A DNA stretch of 12,954 nt from Oxalobacteraceae bacterium UBA4003 (GTDB lineage: Bacteria; Pseudomonadota; Gammaproteobacteria; Burkholderiales; Burkholderiaceae_D). Positions within the stretch are counted from its first letter, which is position 1, and each line of letters opens with the position of its first letter. The position numbers and the translations under genes were made by a program. The stretch spans positions 1 through 12,954 of the forward strand of contig DGBN01000066.1 of assembly GCA_002384815.1 (NCBI GenBank). Direction: 5' to 3'. Shown in pieces: positions 1-7,198 of this stretch. The notes under the pieces were generated by a model that was given only the letters and a program-made list of their open reading frames with translations, did no database searches and had not been told where the DNA came from.

Positions 1-390
1 GCCGAAGTGGTGCGTCGCATCAATGCCGAAATGCCGCTGCAGGCAATTGCGCCGAATTACACCGGCGAAACCGCAGGACGCTGGCGCTACCTTGGCAACG
101 ACAGCGATGGCGGTGGTGAAATCGGCGTCATTTCCAGCGTCACGCAAGCCTTCTGCGCCGACTGCAGCCGCGCCCGCCTATCTACCGAAGGCAAGCTCTA
201 CACCTGCCTGTTTGCCACCGGCGGCCACGATTTGCGTGCGCTGTTACGCAACGACAAAACGGATGAAGAGATTTCCACAGTCATTGCCCACATCTGGCGC
301 GCGCGCGACGATCGCTATTCCGAATTACGCACGGCCAATACCGATTTGAAATCGACGCGTAAAGTCGAGATGTCCTACATAGGCGGCTAA
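1..390 (+). CDS. moaA: GTP 3',8-cyclase MoaA, C-terminal part (5' end outside window)
   Basis: This is the C-terminal 129 residues of MoaA, the radical SAM enzyme that turns GTP into 3',8-cyclo-GTP in the first step of molybdenum cofactor synthesis; the frame is open to the left edge. It carries the second 4Fe-4S cluster motif, C-X2-C-X13-C, within FCADCSRARLSTEGKLYTC (first Cys codon at 154-156), followed by LF. In known MoaA proteins this cluster holds the GTP substrate. The protein ends in SYIGG, matching the conserved C-terminal Gly-Gly needed for activity. The N-terminal radical SAM CX3CX2C site is not in the window. It is followed 55 bases later by mobA and then moeA, so all three belong to one cofactor cluster. 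Identification is firm; only completeness is unknown. Confidence 0.96.
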   Translation, partial: AEVVRRINAEMPLQAIAPNYTGETAGRWRYLGNDSDGGGEIGVISSVTQAFCADCSRARLSTEGKLYTCLFATGGHDLRALLRNDKTDEEISTVIAHIWRARDDRYSELRTANTDLKSTRKVEMSYIGG

Positions 391-445
391 CACCTCCTGC
401 CATTCACTCAGCTGTTCATAACTGTTACCGAAATAATTTTAAAAA

Positions 446-1045
446 ATGGATACCAGTCAAATCACCGGACTCATACTCGCAGGCGGACGCGGCACTCGCA
501 TGGGTACAGTCGATAAAGGTCTGCAATTATTCCGCGATGCGCCTATGGCTCTGCATGTGCTGATGCGCCTATCACCGCAAGTGGGCTATGTGATGATCAA
601 TGCGAACCAGAATATTGCACCGTATGAAGGTTTTGGCGTACCGGTCTGGCAGGATGAATTCCAGGGCTTTGCCGGACCGCTGGCCGGTTTGCACACGGGC
701 CTGACGCATTGCGAAACGGAATACATGGTAAGCGTACCTTGCGACTCGCCTTTTCTACCGAAGGATCTGGTCGCGCGTCTGGCCGCAGGGCTGGAAGAAA
801 AAAATGCCGACCTAGCCGTTGCCTTCACTGGCGAAGGCGAATCGCTGCAAGCGCATCCGGTATTTTGCCTGGCAAAGGCATCTCTGCTGCCGCATCTGAC
901 GCTCTATTTACAGGAAGGCGGACGCAAGTTCGATAAATGGTATGCATCGCTGGCAGTAGCCGAAGTCCATTTCGATGATGAAGATGCGTTCCGCAACATT
1001 AATACACTGGACGATCTGCACAAGTTTGCCGCAACAGCACCATGA
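446..1045 (+). CDS. mobA: Molybdenum cofactor guanylyltransferase MobA
   Basis: MobA transfers GMP from GTP to molybdopterin cofactor, giving the MGD form used by DMSO-reductase-family enzymes such as nitrate reductases and formate dehydrogenases. At 199 residues it has the usual length. The nucleotidyltransferase signature LAGGRGTRMGTVDKGL lies at residues 11-26, GPLAGLHTGL at 77-86, the metal-binding Asp in PCDSPFLP at residue 100, and FRNINTLDDL near the C-terminus. The signature usually reads MGGxDKG; here the second Gly is Thr21, a small departure. The ATG at 446 follows an A/T-rich stretch (TTTTAAAAA) with no clear Shine-Dalgarno, but it places the GTP loop at the usual distance from the N-terminus. 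The TGA overlaps the moeA ATG as ATGA, suggesting translational coupling. Confidence 0.96.
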   Translation: MDTSQITGLILAGGRGTRMGTVDKGLQLFRDAPMALHVLMRLSPQVGYVMINANQNIAPYEGFGVPVWQDEFQGFAGPLAGLHTGLTHCETEYMVSVPCDSPFLPKDLVARLAAGLEEKNADLAVAFTGEGESLQAHPVFCLAKASLLPHLTLYLQEGGRKFDKWYASLAVAEVHFDDEDAFRNINTLDDLHKFAATAP

Positions 1046-2418
1046 ATCTGCGTTACTCACACATCCTGCGCGATGCCAACCTTGACGATTTAGACGACCC
1101 CATGTCCAACGCCTCTCCTTCCGATCAGAACCCACCGCGCACGCTCTCTAGCGTGATCAGTTGTCTGTCGGACTACGATCCCGATGCCTTGCCTGTAGCC
1201 GATGCACAAGCCATCATTCGCCAGCTCATCCAGCCTGTCAATGCGGTGGAAAAAATTGCCTTGCGCAGTGCCTTGAGCCGCGTACTGGCGCTTGATATCG
1301 TATCGCCCATCAACGTACCCTCGCACGACAATTCCGCCATGGACGGTTATGCCCTGCATGGCAGTGAACTGAAGCTGAATGCAGATGCGAGCCTGAAGGT
1401 CATCGGCACCGCTTACGCCGGCCGCACCTACGATGGCAAAGTCGGCAGTGGCGAATGCGTACGCATCATGACCGGCGCCGTGATGCCGGGCGGATGCGAT
1501 ACCGTGATTCCACAGGAATTCGTGCGAGATGCAAATGAGACCGACATCACAATTCCAGCCGGCACAGTGAAACCTGGCGACAACCGTCGGCTGCAAGGTG
1601 AAGATCTCAAGATCGGCACACCGGCGCTGCAAAAAGGCAAAATCCTCAGCCCAGCCGATCTCGGCTTGCTGGCTTCGCTGGGCATAGGTGAAGTGCCGGT
1701 GCAGCGTCGTTTGCGCGTGGCGTTTTTCTCTACCGGCGACGAACTGCGCTCCATCGGTGAAATGCTGGATGAAGGCTGCGTCTACGACAGCAATCGCTAT
1801 ACGCTGTATGGCATGCTGACACGTCTCGGTTGCGATGTCGTTGATATGGGCGTCATCAAGGATGATCCGGCTGTGCTCGAAGCCGCATTTCGCACCGCTT
1901 GCGAAAACGCCGATGCCATCATCACGTCCGGCGGCGTATCGGTCGGCGAGGCGGATTACACCAAGCAGATGATGGCGCAGCTGGGCGATGTCGGCTTCTG
2001 GAAAATCGGCATGCGCCCGGGTCGTCCGATGGCCTTCGGAAAAATCGCATCGAATGGCAAGGAAGCCTATCTGTTCGGTCTGCCCGGCAATCCGGTTGCA
2101 GTGATGGTGACTTTCTATTTCCTCGCACGTCAGGCCTTGCTGCACATGATGGGTGCATCGGCGGTAGCACCCCCGCCCTTGTTGCGCGTCGTCTCGCAGG
2201 CGAACATACGCAAGCGTCCGGGACGCACCGAATATCAGCGCGGCATACTGAGTCGAAACAGCGACGGCATACAGCAAGTACGCATCACCGGATCGCAAGG
2301 CTCCGGCGTTTTACGCTCCATGTCGGAAGCCAATTGCATGGTCGTTCTGGAACACGATAGGGCCGAAGTAAAGGCCGGCGATCTGGTCGATGTGATGCTG
2401 TTTGAGGGATTGATTTAA
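1042..2418 (+). CDS. moeA: Molybdopterin molybdotransferase MoeA
   Basis: MoeA inserts molybdate into adenylylated molybdopterin, the last step of basic molybdenum cofactor synthesis. All three family domains are visible in 458 residues: the N-terminal MoeA domain with SHDNSAMDGYAL (residues 94-105), MTGAVMPGGCDTVIPQE (143-159) and GEDLKIGTPALQKG (186-199); the MoaB/Mog-like domain with STGDEL (230-235), DSNRYTLYGML (249-259) and TSGGVSVGEADYTK (295-308); and a C-terminal beta domain with GRTEYQRG (394-401). GLPGNPVAVMV at 346-356 is also conserved. The chosen ATG overlaps the mobA stop (ATGA). A second in-frame ATG at 1102 would give 438 residues, nearer the usual 410-430, and the extra 20 residues are not an obvious family feature, so either start is possible. 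Transcription probably ends at the hairpin at 2456. Confidence 0.96.
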   Translation: MNLRYSHILRDANLDDLDDPMSNASPSDQNPPRTLSSVISCLSDYDPDALPVADAQAIIRQLIQPVNAVEKIALRSALSRVLALDIVSPINVPSHDNSAMDGYALHGSELKLNADASLKVIGTAYAGRTYDGKVGSGECVRIMTGAVMPGGCDTVIPQEFVRDANETDITIPAGTVKPGDNRRLQGEDLKIGTPALQKGKILSPADLGLLASLGIGEVPVQRRLRVAFFSTGDELRSIGEMLDEGCVYDSNRYTLYGMLTRLGCDVVDMGVIKDDPAVLEAAFRTACENADAIITSGGVSVGEADYTKQMMAQLGDVGFWKIGMRPGRPMAFGKIASNGKEAYLFGLPGNPVAVMVTFYFLARQALLHMMGASAVAPPPLLRVVSQANIRKRPGRTEYQRGILSRNSDGIQQVRITGSQGSGVLRSMSEANCMVVLEHDRAEVKAGDLVDVMLFEGLI

Positions 2419-2455
2419 TTCCTGCATTTGCGTCTTGCACAGTTACCGGTTCCGC

Positions 2456-2497
2456 AAAAAAGCCTGCATCTCTCCACAGAGAAATGCAGGCTTTTTT
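2456..2497. terminator. Bidirectional intrinsic terminator between moeA and the ankyrin gene
   Basis: AAAAAAGCCTGCAT at 2456-2469 pairs perfectly with ATGCAGGCTTTTTT at 2484-2497, and CTCT/AGAG inside the loop (2470-2473 with 2478-2481) can pair further. The stem is G/C-rich in the middle and has a run of T on the outgoing side in either direction. It lies 38 bases after the moeA stop and 65 bases after the stop of the minus-strand ankyrin gene, so one structure can end both converging transcripts. Confidence 0.9.
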
Positions 2498-2562
2498 ATT
2501 TGAAGTCCAAACATCCCCAAGAATCACGGCGCTTTTATGCAGAAACGCTCGTTATTGAATGG

Positions 2563-3246
2563 CTAAAGCTTGCCAGCCTTCTTCAAGCGATACGTCAAAC
2601 CTTCAACAATATCCGTGTTGCCGCCCTGTCGCGCAAAATCGATGGCTGTCATGCCTGCATCGTTTTTCAATGCGACATCCGCTCCTGCATCGAGCAGCAT
2701 TTTCACCACATAAATATGGCCACCACGCGCCGCCATCATCATGGGTGTGGTTTTGTTCGGCGATGGCGCATCCAGCATGGCCGATTTATTCAGCAGCATT
2801 TTCACGATATCGTCATCGCCGCTCGCAGCCGCATAATGCAAAGGCGTCCAGCCGCTCCTGTTGACCATTGCACCTTTGGCCAGCAAGGCGGTCACTGCCT
2901 GTTTGTTGGCAGTATAGGCTGCGATCATCAACGCCGTATCGCCGTTATTGATTTTCAGATCGACGTCGGTACCGCGCGCCTGCAGCAAGATGGCAAACAC
3001 CTTCATTGCCTTTTCACGCACAGCCAGAATCAGACCCGAATCACCACGCTCGGGTTCTACCGTATTCGGGTCAAAACCGCGCTGCAGCAGTGCAGTCACG
3101 GTAGCCACGTCATCTGCCTTCACTGCCTGAAAATAATCTTCGTAAGCACCTGCGTGCGCCAGCATCGGCAAGCCTGCCGCCAGTGGCATCGCCATCAATA
3201 GTTGCAGAGAACGTCTGCGCACTTCATTCGTTTTTTTGTTCAGCAT
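2563..3246 (-). CDS. Exported ankyrin-repeat protein
   Basis: This 227-residue protein begins with a basic stretch (EVRRRSLQLL, residues 8-17), a hydrophobic core and a likely cleavage site after AHA (residues 30-32). RRRSLQ partly fits the twin-arginine consensus, so export by Tat or Sec is likely but undecided. From about residue 67 onward it holds four to five ankyrin-like units, for example GDTALMIAAYTANKQAVTAL, GWTPLHYAAASGDDDIVKML and NKTTPMMMAARGGHIYVVKM. Ankyrin repeats bind other proteins, so no enzyme activity is implied and the partner is unknown. I chose the ATG at 3246 because it lies four bases after the tatD stop, with GGTGA as possible Shine-Dalgarno, and starts directly before the signal sequence; an upstream start at 3303 would overlap tatD. 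It appears to be the last gene of the mltG-tmk-holB-pilZ-tatD run and ends before the shared terminator. Confidence 0.88.
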   Translation of the reverse strand: MLNKKTNEVRRRSLQLLMAMPLAAGLPMLAHAGAYEDYFQAVKADDVATVTALLQRGFDPNTVEPERGDSGLILAVREKAMKVFAILLQARGTDVDLKINNGDTALMIAAYTANKQAVTALLAKGAMVNRSGWTPLHYAAASGDDDIVKMLLNKSAMLDAPSPNKTTPMMMAARGGHIYVVKMLLDAGADVALKNDAGMTAIDFARQGGNTDIVEGLTYRLKKAGKL

Positions 3247-3250
3247 CTGT

Positions 3251-4030
3251 TCACCGCATAATCTTGAACAAGTTAAAAAAATTATCCGTCGTCTGCTGCG
3301 CAATTCGCTCCAGTGGAACGTCTTTCAAGAGCGCCAGATATTCTGCCACATGGCGCACCAGCCCCGGCTCATTCACCTTGCCGCGATGCGGTACCGGCGC
3401 CAGATAAGGCGAATCGGTTTCGATCAGCATCTGCTCCAGCGGCACTTCACGCGCCACCGCCTGCAAATCCTTCGCGCTCTTGAACGTCACGATGCCGGAA
3501 AACGAAATATAGAATCCCATTTCCATCGCCGCTTTCGCCACCTCCAGCGATTCGGTAAAGCAATGCATGACACCGGCCGCACCGCCTGCATCGGTGCCGG
3601 CCCCTTCTTCGCGCATGATGCGTATCGTGTCTTCAGAAGCCGCACGGGTATGGATGATCAAGGGTTTTCCGGTCGCACGCGAGGCCCGGATATGTCTGCG
3701 AAATCGCTCGCGCTGCCATTCCAGGTCGCCTTCCAGCCGGTAATAATCGAGTCCGGTTTCGCCTATCGCCACAATCTTCGGATGATTGGAGAGACGAATC
3801 AGATCATCAACCGACGGCTCCGGCGTATCTTCATAATCAGGATGCACGCCAACCGAGGCATAAATATTGGGATAACGTTCAGCCAGCTCCAGCACACCGG
3901 GAAAATTCGGCAGATCGCACGAAACGCAGAGCGCATGACTGACTTTGTTGTCGGCCATTTTGCCGAGTATCTCCGGCATGCGCGCAGCAAGCTCGGGGAA
4001 ATTGATGTGACAGTGGGAATCGATATACAT
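3251..4030 (-). CDS. tatD: TatD-family metal-dependent hydrolase (YcfH/TatD type)
   Basis: This 259-residue protein is a TatD-family TIM-barrel metallohydrolase; characterised relatives are Mg-dependent DNases (3'-5' exonuclease). The metal ligands are visible: DSHCHIN (His6, His8), GETGLDYY (Glu91), IIHTRAA (His127), MHCFTE (His156) and ETDSPYLAP (Asp206). The start is fixed by the family pattern in which DSHCH comes within the first eight residues. The E. coli homologue ycfH follows tmk and holB in the same order; here pilZ sits between, as in Pseudomonas. A 110-base gap separates it from pilZ, unlike the other junctions of this run, and the next gene starts only four bases after its stop. 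No good Shine-Dalgarno is seen before the ATG. The true cellular substrate of the YcfH-type member is not known from the sequence. Confidence 0.95.
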   Translation of the reverse strand: MYIDSHCHINFPELAARMPEILGKMADNKVSHALCVSCDLPNFPGVLELAERYPNIYASVGVHPDYEDTPEPSVDDLIRLSNHPKIVAIGETGLDYYRLEGDLEWQRERFRRHIRASRATGKPLIIHTRAASEDTIRIMREEGAGTDAGGAAGVMHCFTESLEVAKAAMEMGFYISFSGIVTFKSAKDLQAVAREVPLEQMLIETDSPYLAPVPHRGKVNEPGLVRHVAEYLALLKDVPLERIAQQTTDNFFNLFKIMR

Positions 4031-4053
4031 AGACCGGATTGTACGCGCCAGAC

Positions 4054-4081
4054 AGCTTTGCTGCGCGCCAACGTCAAAGCT
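4054..4081. repeat. Inverted repeat in the pilZ-tatD gap
   Basis: AGCTTTG at 4054-4060 and CAAAGCT at 4075-4081 form a 7-bp stem with a 14-base loop, in the only sizeable gap of the minus-strand operon. No T-run follows on the minus strand, so it is not a typical terminator. It may be an RNA processing or stability element, or chance. Confidence 0.35.
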
Positions 4082-4140
4082 AGAACAGGAAAACTGCGTT
4101 CAAGTTGCCGCAAAAATTTATCGTACACCGAGCGCGAAAA

Positions 4141-4521
4141 CTACAGCGTATGCGTAGCCCGCGATGAGCCCAGTGCTGCGCCCAGTAATTCCTCGATACG
4201 CTGCTTGATGCGTTGACCGCTCTCGTCGGCGGAAAACTGTACGCCTATGCCCTGCGCCTTGTTGTTGTTCGCTCCGGCTGGCGTGATCCACGCAATCTTG
4301 CCGGCAATCGGGTATTTGGTGGGATCATCCATCAAGGTCAGAATCAGATAAATTTCATCACCGATCTTGTACTGTTTGGTGGATGGCACGAAGATGCCGC
4401 CATTTGTCAGAAACGGCATATACGCCGCGTACAAAGCGGATTTCTCCTTGATCGGCAAAGACAATACCGACGGGCGACCCACTGCGGGATTAGCTGCTGC
4501 AATCGGGGCATCTGCCATCAT
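4141..4521 (-). CDS. pilZ: Type IV pilus assembly protein PilZ
   Basis: A 126-residue single-domain PilZ protein. The stretch YMPFLTNGGIFVPS (residues 34-47) followed by YKIGDEIYLILTL (51-63), PIAGKIAWITPAG (71-83) and QGIGVQF (89-95) matches the original PilZ of type IV pilus assembly. The arginine-rich RxxxR motif and the D/NxSxxG motif that bind cyclic di-GMP are absent or degenerate, as in that family, so binding of the nucleotide is unlikely; known homologues act with the PilB ATPase and FimX. Location between holB and tatD is the same as in Pseudomonas and supports the call. Two ATG codons adjoin (4521 and 4518); GAAAGG upstream is better spaced for the second, which would shorten the protein by one residue. 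The holB stop is seven bases upstream, suggesting co-translation. Confidence 0.93.
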   Translation of the reverse strand: MMADAPIAAANPAVGRPSVLSLPIKEKSALYAAYMPFLTNGGIFVPSTKQYKIGDEIYLILTLMDDPTKYPIAGKIAWITPAGANNNKAQGIGVQFSADESGQRIKQRIEELLGAALGSSRATHTL

Positions 4522-4528
4522 CTACCTT

Positions 4529-5560
4529 TCAGGAAAAAAGCGTCGAATAATCCAGCAACATGTCTTCTATAAAAAGCTTGGGCGCCAGCGGATGATCGGC
4601 AATTGCACGCCGCTCATTGAGTGTCTTGATCGCCTGCAGCAATGCACCGGCATCGGCGCGTGCAGCCAGCGCGGTCAATTCTTTTTTGTAACGCGGATAG
4701 TAACGGATTGTGCCGGAAAGTTTGACGGAAAGCACGTCATACAGCCAGCGTTGCAGCCACGCGACCAATTCTGTTACCGGTGTTTTTTGCAGACGCTCGG
4801 CAGTTTTCAATGCGGCATCGACACCAGGTTGTGCCAGTTGCTGCAAAAAATCATCCAGCGTTTCGCGCGCACCGGCTTGCGACGATGCCAGCGCGGCGAG
4901 CGGTGCACCGCCCTGCTCGGCCAGCCAGCTGTCCGCATCTTTTACCTGTTGCGTCTGCAGCCACTGCAAGGCTTCCTCACCTCCCGGCATCGCCAGTGCA
5001 AACTTGCGGCAGCGCGACAGTATCGTCGGCAACAGGCGGTCGATGCTGTTGGTCGCCAGCAAAAACATCGTATTTGGCGGCGGCTCTTCCAGCATTTTCA
5101 GCAAGGAATTGGCGGCCGCAGTATTCAAGACTTCAGCCGGATACAGTGTAATCACACGCATGCCGGAACGATGCGTGGAAATATTCATGAAATCGGACAA
5201 GGCGCGGATCTGGTCGATCTTGATTTCCTTCGAAGGTGCCTTGGCGGATTTGGATTTTTTGGTATCGCCAGCCTCGGCTTCATCACCTTCCGCAGATTCG
5301 CCGTCATCCAGAATTTCCGGACGCACGCGACGATAATCAGGATGGCTGTATTGCCCAAACCAGCCGCATGCATCGCATGTGCCGCATGCATGTCCATCGG
5401 CGGCCGGCGCTTCGCACAGCAGCGATTGGGCGCAGGTTTCGGCAAAAGCCGTCTTGCCTATGCCTTCCGGCCCATGAAAAAGAATCGCGTGCGGCAGGCG
5501 TTCCCGCAATTTCTGCCATTGCTGCCAGGAAGCGTGCTGCCATGGATAAAGAGTATTCAA
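4529..5560 (-). CDS. holB: DNA polymerase III subunit delta'
   Basis: HolB is the delta-prime subunit of the clamp loader that places the beta clamp on DNA. In 343 residues it shows a P-loop-like GPEGIGKT (30-37), a zinc module with Cys49, Cys59, Cys62 and Cys65, an AAA+ core stretch LNTAAANSLLKMLEEPP (145-161), and LPTILSRC (177-184) with the SRC motif typical of clamp-loader subunits. A charged, low-complexity segment lies at residues 85-113 (acidic, then Lys/Ser/Ala-rich), probably a flexible insert in the AAA+ domain. The start is TTG at 5560, overlapping the tmk stop as TTGA, with AGGA eight bases upstream; this puts LYPWQ close to the N-terminus, as in the E. coli protein. No in-frame ATG fits better. 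It sits between tmk and pilZ. Confidence 0.95.
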   Translation of the reverse strand: MNTLYPWQHASWQQWQKLRERLPHAILFHGPEGIGKTAFAETCAQSLLCEAPAADGHACGTCDACGWFGQYSHPDYRRVRPEILDDGESAEGDEAEAGDTKKSKSAKAPSKEIKIDQIRALSDFMNISTHRSGMRVITLYPAEVLNTAAANSLLKMLEEPPPNTMFLLATNSIDRLLPTILSRCRKFALAMPGGEEALQWLQTQQVKDADSWLAEQGGAPLAALASSQAGARETLDDFLQQLAQPGVDAALKTAERLQKTPVTELVAWLQRWLYDVLSVKLSGTIRYYPRYKKELTALAARADAGALLQAIKTLNERRAIADHPLAPKLFIEDMLLDYSTLFS

Positions 5561-6171
5561 GAAGCTAGTCCTGCAATGATGTCGCGTAATTGCTCCTGAA
5601 TCGGCGCGATAGCCTGCGTCGAATCGATGATGCGGAAACGCTGCGGGAATTCGGTGGCGCGGCGCAGATATTCAGTGCGCGTGGCGGCAAAGAAATCCGC
5701 CTTTTCCTGCTCGAACTTGTCCAGCGTACGCGTTGCATCCAGCCGTGCGCGCGCCACATCCAGAGGCACATCGAACAACAGGGTCAAATCAGGTTGCAAA
5801 TGCGGGTGCACCCACTGCTCGAGTGCAGAAAGTTTTTGCCGATCCAGCTTGCGGCCACCGCCCTGATAGGCAAAGGTCGCGTCGGTAAAACGGTCGGAAA
5901 TCACCCAGTCGCCGCGCGCCAGTGCCGGCTCGATCAGTTGCGCGATGTGTTCGCGTCGCGCAGCAAACATCAGCAAGGCTTCTGTCTCCAGATGCATTTT
6001 TTCATGCAACAGGATAGCGCGCAGTGCTTCGCCCAAGCTGGTACCACCCGGTTCGCGCGTAACGACCACGTTTTTTTTGCCCGCGCGCAACAAGTCGGCG
6101 ACGAATGACAAATGCGTTGATTTTCCCGCGCCGTCTATGCCTTCAAATGTGATGAATTTTGCTGTCGTCAT
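5557..6171 (-). CDS. tmk: Thymidylate kinase (dTMP kinase)
   Basis: Tmk phosphorylates dTMP to dTDP, an essential step of dTTP supply. In 204 residues, the usual length, it has the P-loop FEGIDGAGKST (residues 9-19), TREPGGT (38-44), the DRF motif (93-95) with YQGGGR (102-107), and a LID region around ARLDATRTLDKFE (142-154) carrying arginines, as in the E. coli-type enzyme. It lies 25 bases downstream of mltG and overlaps holB by four bases, an arrangement shared with E. coli. The Shine-Dalgarno before the ATG is weak. A run of eight A on the coding strand lies at the codons for residues 32-34 (plus-strand T-run 6071-6078), a possible slippage tract within an essential gene. Confidence 0.97.
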   Translation of the reverse strand: MTTAKFITFEGIDGAGKSTHLSFVADLLRAGKKNVVVTREPGGTSLGEALRAILLHEKMHLETEALLMFAARREHIAQLIEPALARGDWVISDRFTDATFAYQGGGRKLDRQKLSALEQWVHPHLQPDLTLLFDVPLDVARARLDATRTLDKFEQEKADFFAATRTEYLRRATEFPQRFRIIDSTQAIAPIQEQLRDIIAGLAS

Positions 6172-6196
6172 ACCACTGCCATAAAAGTGTTACTCA

Positions 6197-7198
6197 TTAT
6201 TTTTGCTGGACTTGTCTGCGTTGATACTTGTTGACTGCATTGTTGTGATCGTCCAGATTCACTGAAAACTGGCTGCTGCCATCGCCGCGCGCGACGAAAT
6301 ACACTGCGTCGGTAGCTGCCGGGTTCATCGCTGCATGCAGTGATTCCGTGCCAGGCAAGGCTATCGGCGTAGGCGGCAAACCGGTGCGAGTATACGTGTT
6401 GTGCGGTGTGTCAGTCAGCAGGTCGCGCTTGCGGATATTGCCCTTGTAGCTATCGCCCATGCCGTAAATGACGGTCGGGTCAGTTTGCAGCAGCATGCCC
6501 TTCTTCAGGCGATTGACGAAAACACCGGCGATCGTGCTGCGCTCGGATTTTTTGCCGGTTTCCTTTTCCACAATGGAAGCCATGATCAAGGCTTCGTAAG
6601 GCGAGGCATAAGGCAGCGACGGATTGCGCGTCAGCCATGCCTCATTCAAACGCCTGAGCATCAGATTGTGCGCCTGCCTGTAAATCTGCAAGTCGCTGGA
6701 ATTCTTTGCAAACATATAGGTATCGGGATAAAACAAGCCTTCCGGCCTTGTGTAATCGCCAGATATTTTTGCCATCAATTCCTGGTCGGACAGGCTGGCG
6801 GTGTCATGCTTCAGTGCCGGATGCGCATTGATCAACTCACGCATCTGACGGAAGGTCCAGCCCTCGATGACGGTCAGCGCTTCCTGGGCAAACTCGCCGC
6901 GCACCAATTGCGTCAACAAGCGGCTCGGTGTCGTACCGGGTTTCAATTCGTAACTGCCGGCTTTCAGTTTGGTGCTGTTGCTGGTTGCCTGTGCCAGTAC
7001 CATCATCAGAAAAGGTTGCACCGGTGCACCGGCACTTTCGATTTGCTGCATGCTGCTTTTCACGCCACTGCCGGGAGTAATCGTAAAGTCGATGGCGGTT
7101 TGGTCTTTCTGGATGATGGGTTGTTGTGCCCAGAATACGAAGGCAGCCGCGGCAGCAATTGCCAGCAGAATAATCAGGGTGAAGAATTTTTTAATCAA
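6197..7198 (-). CDS. mltG: Endolytic transglycosylase MltG (YceG family)
   Basis: MltG is an inner-membrane lytic transglycosylase that cuts nascent peptidoglycan and is thought to set glycan strand length. With a TTG start at 7198 the protein has 333 residues and begins IKKFFTLIILL, a single N-terminal membrane anchor just like the family. The catalytic region SIVEKETGKKSER lies at about residues 208-220, with the essential Glu in EKET. Further conserved blocks are EGLFYPDTYMF (153-163), LQTDPTVIYGMG (237-248) and NTYTRTGLPPTPI (267-279). An upstream TTG at 7237 would add 13 residues (SAICPEFHRDLAL) that do not look like the family's N-terminus, so I prefer 7198; neither has a strong Shine-Dalgarno. 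It is the first gene of the minus-strand operon and is divergent from ygfZ. Confidence 0.94.
   Translation of the reverse strand: MIKKFFTLIILLAIAAAAAFVFWAQQPIIQKDQTAIDFTITPGSGVKSSMQQIESAGAPVQPFLMMVLAQATSNSTKLKAGSYELKPGTTPSRLLTQLVRGEFAQEALTVIEGWTFRQMRELINAHPALKHDTASLSDQELMAKISGDYTRPEGLFYPDTYMFAKNSSDLQIYRQAHNLMLRRLNEAWLTRNPSLPYASPYEALIMASIVEKETGKKSERSTIAGVFVNRLKKGMLLQTDPTVIYGMGDSYKGNIRKRDLLTDTPHNTYTRTGLPPTPIALPGTESLHAAMNPAATDAVYFVARGDGSSQFSVNLDDHNNAVNKYQRRQVQQK

Noticed and set aside
1090..2298. 402-codon open frame on the minus strand opposite moeA
   Set aside because: It is a shadow of moeA: His/Ala/Arg/Gly-rich with no recognisable family, while the plus strand carries every MoeA motif.
2428..3201. 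257-codon plus-strand open frame opposite the ankyrin gene
   Set aside because: It begins before the terminator hairpin and reads through it; the ankyrin repeats on the minus strand explain the region.
3799..4128. 109-codon minus-strand frame starting in the pilZ-tatD gap
   Set aside because: Most of it overlaps tatD in another frame; the part in the gap is short and has no family features. I could not fully exclude a decayed gene there.
3236..4216. 326-codon plus-strand open frame opposite tatD
   Set aside because: It has the His/Arg-rich composition of an antisense shadow; tatD on the other strand shows all metal ligands.
4367..5599. 410-codon plus-strand open frame opposite pilZ and holB
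   Set aside because: It spans two clear minus-strand genes, is Gln/Arg/Cys-rich, and matches no family.
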